Shown here piece after piece: positions 33,133-35,688 of a stretch of DNA of 35,688 nt. The notes under the pieces were generated by a model. That model was not told where the DNA came from. It saw only the letters and a list, made by a program, of their open reading frames with translations, and made no database searches. A program made the position numbers and the translations under genes. This DNA is from Vulcanimicrobiota bacterium (lineage in GTDB: Bacteria; Vulcanimicrobiota; Vulcanimicrobiia; Vulcanimicrobiales; Vulcanimicrobiaceae), in the NCBI GenBank assembly GCA_027452165.1, contig DAIDGX010000006.1, forward strand, positions 1 through 35,688. The letters are read 5' to 3'. The number at the start of each line of letters is the position of its first letter. The first letter of the stretch is position 1.

Positions 33133-35547
33133 ATGCCCGTGAAGAAAACGCGCACCATCGTTCCCGCCGGTACCATCGGCATTCTGCCGCTGCAAGAGGC
33201 GGTGCTCTTTCCGAACACGGTGATTCCCCTCGCCGTCGTCAAGAAGCCGGGCATCGCGCTCGTCGAAGAGGCGCTGCGCGAAGGCAAGCCGATCGGTTTG
33301 ACCGTGCTCAAGGATCGCGAGACCGAGAACCCGGGCCCCGACGATATACAGCGCGTCGGGACAATCGGCGTCATTCAGAAGATGCTGAAGGTTCCTGACG
33401 GCACGATCCGTTGCATCGTGGCGGGCCAAAGCGTATTCCACATCGAGCAGTTCCTGCAGCGCGAACCGTACATGACCGCCGCCTATACCGAGCTTCCCGA
33501 CGTGACAGTCGAAAACGAAGAGCTCGTCGCGATGCAGCGTAACCTGGGCCTCCTCTTCCAAAAACTGCTCTCCTACTTGCCGCAAGCGCCGCGCGAGATG
33601 GAGATGGAAGTTCAGAACATCACGGATCCGAACGTGCTCACGTACTTCGTCGCTTCGACGATGCGTTTGGAGACCGCCGATCGCCAGGCGCTGCTCGAAG
33701 AGCGCAATACCGCCAAGCGGATGCGCAAGCTTACGCTCTTGCTCACCAAAGAGCTCGAAGTGGTCGAGCTGGGGCACAAGATCCAGAGCGATATCCAACG
33801 CGAGATGGAGAAGAACCAGCGCGAGTTCTATCTGCGCCAGCAGTTGCGCGCGATTCAGGATGAACTCGGCGAGGTCGATCCGCAGCAAGCTGAGACGAAC
33901 GAACTGCGACAGAAGATCGACGAAGCCAAGATGCCCGAGGACGTGAAGAAGGCGGCCGATCGCGAGCTCGACCGTTTGAGCAAAGTCCCGCAAGCGAGCC
34001 CCGAGTACAGTGTCATCCGCACCTACATCGATTGGCTCGTTCAAGTGCCATGGAATGCGCAGACGACCGACGATATCGACATTCGGCGCGCCCGGGAGAT
34101 TCTCGACGAGGATCACTACGATCTCGAAAAAATCAAAGACCGTATCATCGAGTACCTTGCGGTCGGCAAGCTGAAAAATAGGCTGACCGGGCCGATCCTG
34201 TGTTTCGTTGGACCGCCTGGCGTCGGAAAGACCTCGCTCGGTCAGTCGATTGCTCGTGCGATGGGGCGCAAATTCGTGCGCGTCTCCGTTGGCGGCGTGC
34301 GCGACGAAGCCGAGATCCGCGGGCACCGTCGCACGTACATCGGTGCGATGCCCGGAACGATCATCCGCGCGATGCGCGATACCGGAACCAAGAATCCGGT
34401 CATGATGATTGACGAGATCGACAAGGTCGGTTCGGACTATCGCGGCGACCCGCAGTCGGCGTTGCTTGAAGTCCTCGATCCGGAGCAGAACTCGACCTTC
34501 CGCGATCACTACCTCGACCTGCCGTTTGACCTCTCGCAAGTGCTCTTCGTTTGTACGGCAAACTCACTCGACACGATCTCGCCGCCGTTGCGCGATCGCA
34601 TGGAGATCATTCAGCTCTCTGGGTACACCGAACTCGAGAAATTGCAGATTGCCAAGCGCTATCTGGTGAAGAAGCAGCGCCTAGCAAACGGCCTCAAAGA
34701 GACGCAGTCGCAGATCAGCGATGGCGCGCTGCGCAGTATCATCAACGACTACACCCGCGAAGCCGGCGTGCGAAACCTCGAGCGCGAGATCGGAACGGTC
34801 TTCCGCAAGATCGCCCGCAAGATCGTCGAGAACGCACGGTACAAGGCGCGCGTGAAGCCGGAAAACTTGGCCGATTTCCTGAGCAAGCCACGCTTTTTCA
34901 ACGAGGCGAAGAAGCGCGTGGCCTCGGTCGGCGTTTCCACCGGCATGGTGTGGACGTCGGTCGGTGGGGACATCGTCTTCATCGAGGCGACCGCGATGCC
35001 GGGAACCGGCAAGCTCGTGCTCACCGGGCAACTCGGCGATGTGATGAAGGAGAGCGGTCAAGCCGCCGTGTCCTTCCTGCGTTCGCGTTCGAGCGAACTT
35101 GGACTCGCTGACGACTACTTTGCCAAGCACGATATCCATATCCACGTGCCTGCCGGTGCAACGCCGAAAGACGGTCCGTCGGCCGGTATCACGATGGCGA
35201 CGGCGATCGCCTCAATGCTCACCGGTATCAAGGTCGATCCGAACCTTGCGATGACGGGCGAGATCACGCTCACGGGTCAGGTCCTGCCGATCGGCGGCCT
35301 CAAAGAGAAAGTGCTCGGCGCCAAACGCGCGGGCATCACGAAGATTCTCTTCCCGAAACGCAATGAGATGGACATCGACGACATTCCAAAGGAAGTGCGC
35401 GATACGATGACGTTCATTCCGGTGGAAGAGATCAGCGAGGTGCTGCAGCACGCGCTCGGCAAGCGCGTTGTGACGCCGGTGCCGCTCTCATCTGGAGCAA
35501 CGAACGTTGTCCCGATCCGTCGCCGCCCGAGCGCTCGCAGACGCTAG
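33133..35547 (+). CDS. lon: ATP-dependent protease Lon (LonA type)
   Basis: 804 aa, full length for bacterial LonA. N-terminal substrate-binding domain starts TIGILPLQEAVLFPNTVIPL; a helical coiled region follows (REMEKNQREFYLRQQLRAIQ). The AAA+ module has Walker A GPPGVGKTS from residue 360, Walker B MMIDEIDK and sensor CTANSLD. The C-terminal protease domain has the Ser-Lys dyad: S683 in PKDGPSAGIT and K724 in GGLKEKVLGAKRAG. The C-terminal tail is basic (VVPIRRRPSARRR), longer than the minimal Lon end and possibly DNA- or nucleoid-interacting, which is an inference. It degrades misfolded and regulatory proteins in the cytosol. It starts 3 bases after the hsp20 stop and ends 4 bases before the stop of a converging gene. 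Confidence 0.98.
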   Translation: MPVKKTRTIVPAGTIGILPLQEAVLFPNTVIPLAVVKKPGIALVEEALREGKPIGLTVLKDRETENPGPDDIQRVGTIGVIQKMLKVPDGTIRCIVAGQSVFHIEQFLQREPYMTAAYTELPDVTVENEELVAMQRNLGLLFQKLLSYLPQAPREMEMEVQNITDPNVLTYFVASTMRLETADRQALLEERNTAKRMRKLTLLLTKELEVVELGHKIQSDIQREMEKNQREFYLRQQLRAIQDELGEVDPQQAETNELRQKIDEAKMPEDVKKAADRELDRLSKVPQASPEYSVIRTYIDWLVQVPWNAQTTDDIDIRRAREILDEDHYDLEKIKDRIIEYLAVGKLKNRLTGPILCFVGPPGVGKTSLGQSIARAMGRKFVRVSVGGVRDEAEIRGHRRTYIGAMPGTIIRAMRDTGTKNPVMMIDEIDKVGSDYRGDPQSALLEVLDPEQNSTFRDHYLDLPFDLSQVLFVCTANSLDTISPPLRDRMEIIQLSGYTELEKLQIAKRYLVKKQRLANGLKETQSQISDGALRSIINDYTREAGVRNLEREIGTVFRKIARKIVENARYKARVKPENLADFLSKPRFFNEAKKRVASVGVSTGMVWTSVGGDIVFIEATAMPGTGKLVLTGQLGDVMKESGQAAVSFLRSRSSELGLADDYFAKHDIHIHVPAGATPKDGPSAGITMATAIASMLTGIKVDPNLAMTGEITLTGQVLPIGGLKEKVLGAKRAGITKILFPKRNEMDIDDIPKEVRDTMTFIPVEEISEVLQHALGKRVVTPVPLSSGATNVVPIRRRPSARRR

Positions 35548-35551
35548 TCTA

Positions 35552-35688
35552 TCACCAGATCATCGGCGGCGTGGCGTTCGGCGGGTACACATCCAGGATG
35601 GCGCCGGTGTGCGGATCGAGGTTGAGAAAGGAGCCGCGATCTCTACTGGTGATCAGGCGCCCGTCGGTCGTCATTTGGAGGTAAGCAT
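35552..35688 (-). CDS. 3' end of an unknown gene, beta-propeller-like C-terminus (partial)
   Basis: On the minus strand an open frame enters from the window edge and ends at a TGA at 35554-35552, giving 44 residues. The sequence DGRLITSRDRGSFLNLDP followed by HTGAILDVYPP has the pattern of a beta-propeller blade of PQQ/Kelch-like type (D-G-x-L...L-D-x-x-T-G). It converges with lon, with 4 bases between stops. It is too short to name; the call depends on reading frame, composition and blade-like pattern. Confidence 0.5.
   Translation of the reverse strand, partial: AYLQMTTDGRLITSRDRGSFLNLDPHTGAILDVYPPNATPPMIW

Noticed and set aside
32932-34539. 535-codon minus-strand open frame opposite hsp20 and lon
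   Set aside because: Antisense to highly conserved Lon; no family resemblance.

Overview
The window reads as a chromosomal segment of a free-living, high-GC, diderm bacterium. It has proteins with Sec signal peptides, a lipobox lipoprotein, a large outer-membrane-type beta-barrel, cyclic-di-GMP proteins, and KorAB of the type seen in aerobic actinobacteria. The gene mix, with several paralogous APC permeases and T/S/N-rich DUF11 surface proteins, would suit an Eremiobacterota (WPS-2)-like lineage. That placement is an impression from gene content, not a measurement. No rRNA, tRNA, CRISPR array, insertion sequence or integrase was seen. Gene density is very high and no gap exceeds about 165 bases.

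Layout. (1) 1-1380: 3' part of groEL with a strong intrinsic terminator. (2) 1471-3683: divergent secreted unknown and a secreted parvulin-type PPIase fused to TPRs. (3) 3749-5947: MASE1-GGDEF-EAL membrane protein with a degenerate GGDEF site and an intact EAL site. (4) 6110-17341: a five-gene operon of exported proteins: a small carrier-like protein, a DUF11-type protein, a DUF11/SdrB-like protein, an outer-membrane beta-barrel with N-terminal Ig-like domains, and a Gly-rich giant. Two junctions are 4-base ATGA overlaps. This is the best candidate for a poorly described system, probably surface display or cell-envelope decoration. (5) 17349-18008: lipoprotein, minus strand. (6) 18100-20927: korA-korB, 2-oxoacid:ferredoxin oxidoreductase. 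(7) 26885 down to 20931, minus strand: a tightly packed seven-gene run of Lrp/AsnC regulator, APC permease, ammonium channel, 46-aa membrane microprotein, REC-HD-GYP regulator, APC permease and DUF4870 protein, read as a nitrogen / amino-acid transport unit. (8) 26972-27967: EamA exporter divergent from the Lrp gene. (9) 32070 down to 27871, minus strand: a second REC-HD-GYP protein, zinc alcohol dehydrogenase, alpha/beta hydrolase and a third APC permease. (10) 32122-32667: secreted unknown. (11) 32740-35547: hsp20-lon, preceded by a CIRCE-like element. (12) 35552-35688: 3' end of a minus-strand gene with a beta-propeller-like tail.

Recurring themes. Proteostasis genes (groEL, PPIase, hsp20, lon) lie at both ends. 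Signalling proteins lie within or next to transport and envelope operons. All three cyclic-di-GMP proteins depart from consensus at key residues: SADEF for GGDEF in one, YD for HD in both HD-GYP domains, and Asn for the phospho-acceptor Asp in one receiver. Coordinates and motif positions were read by hand; fold and family calls are by recognition, without any database search.
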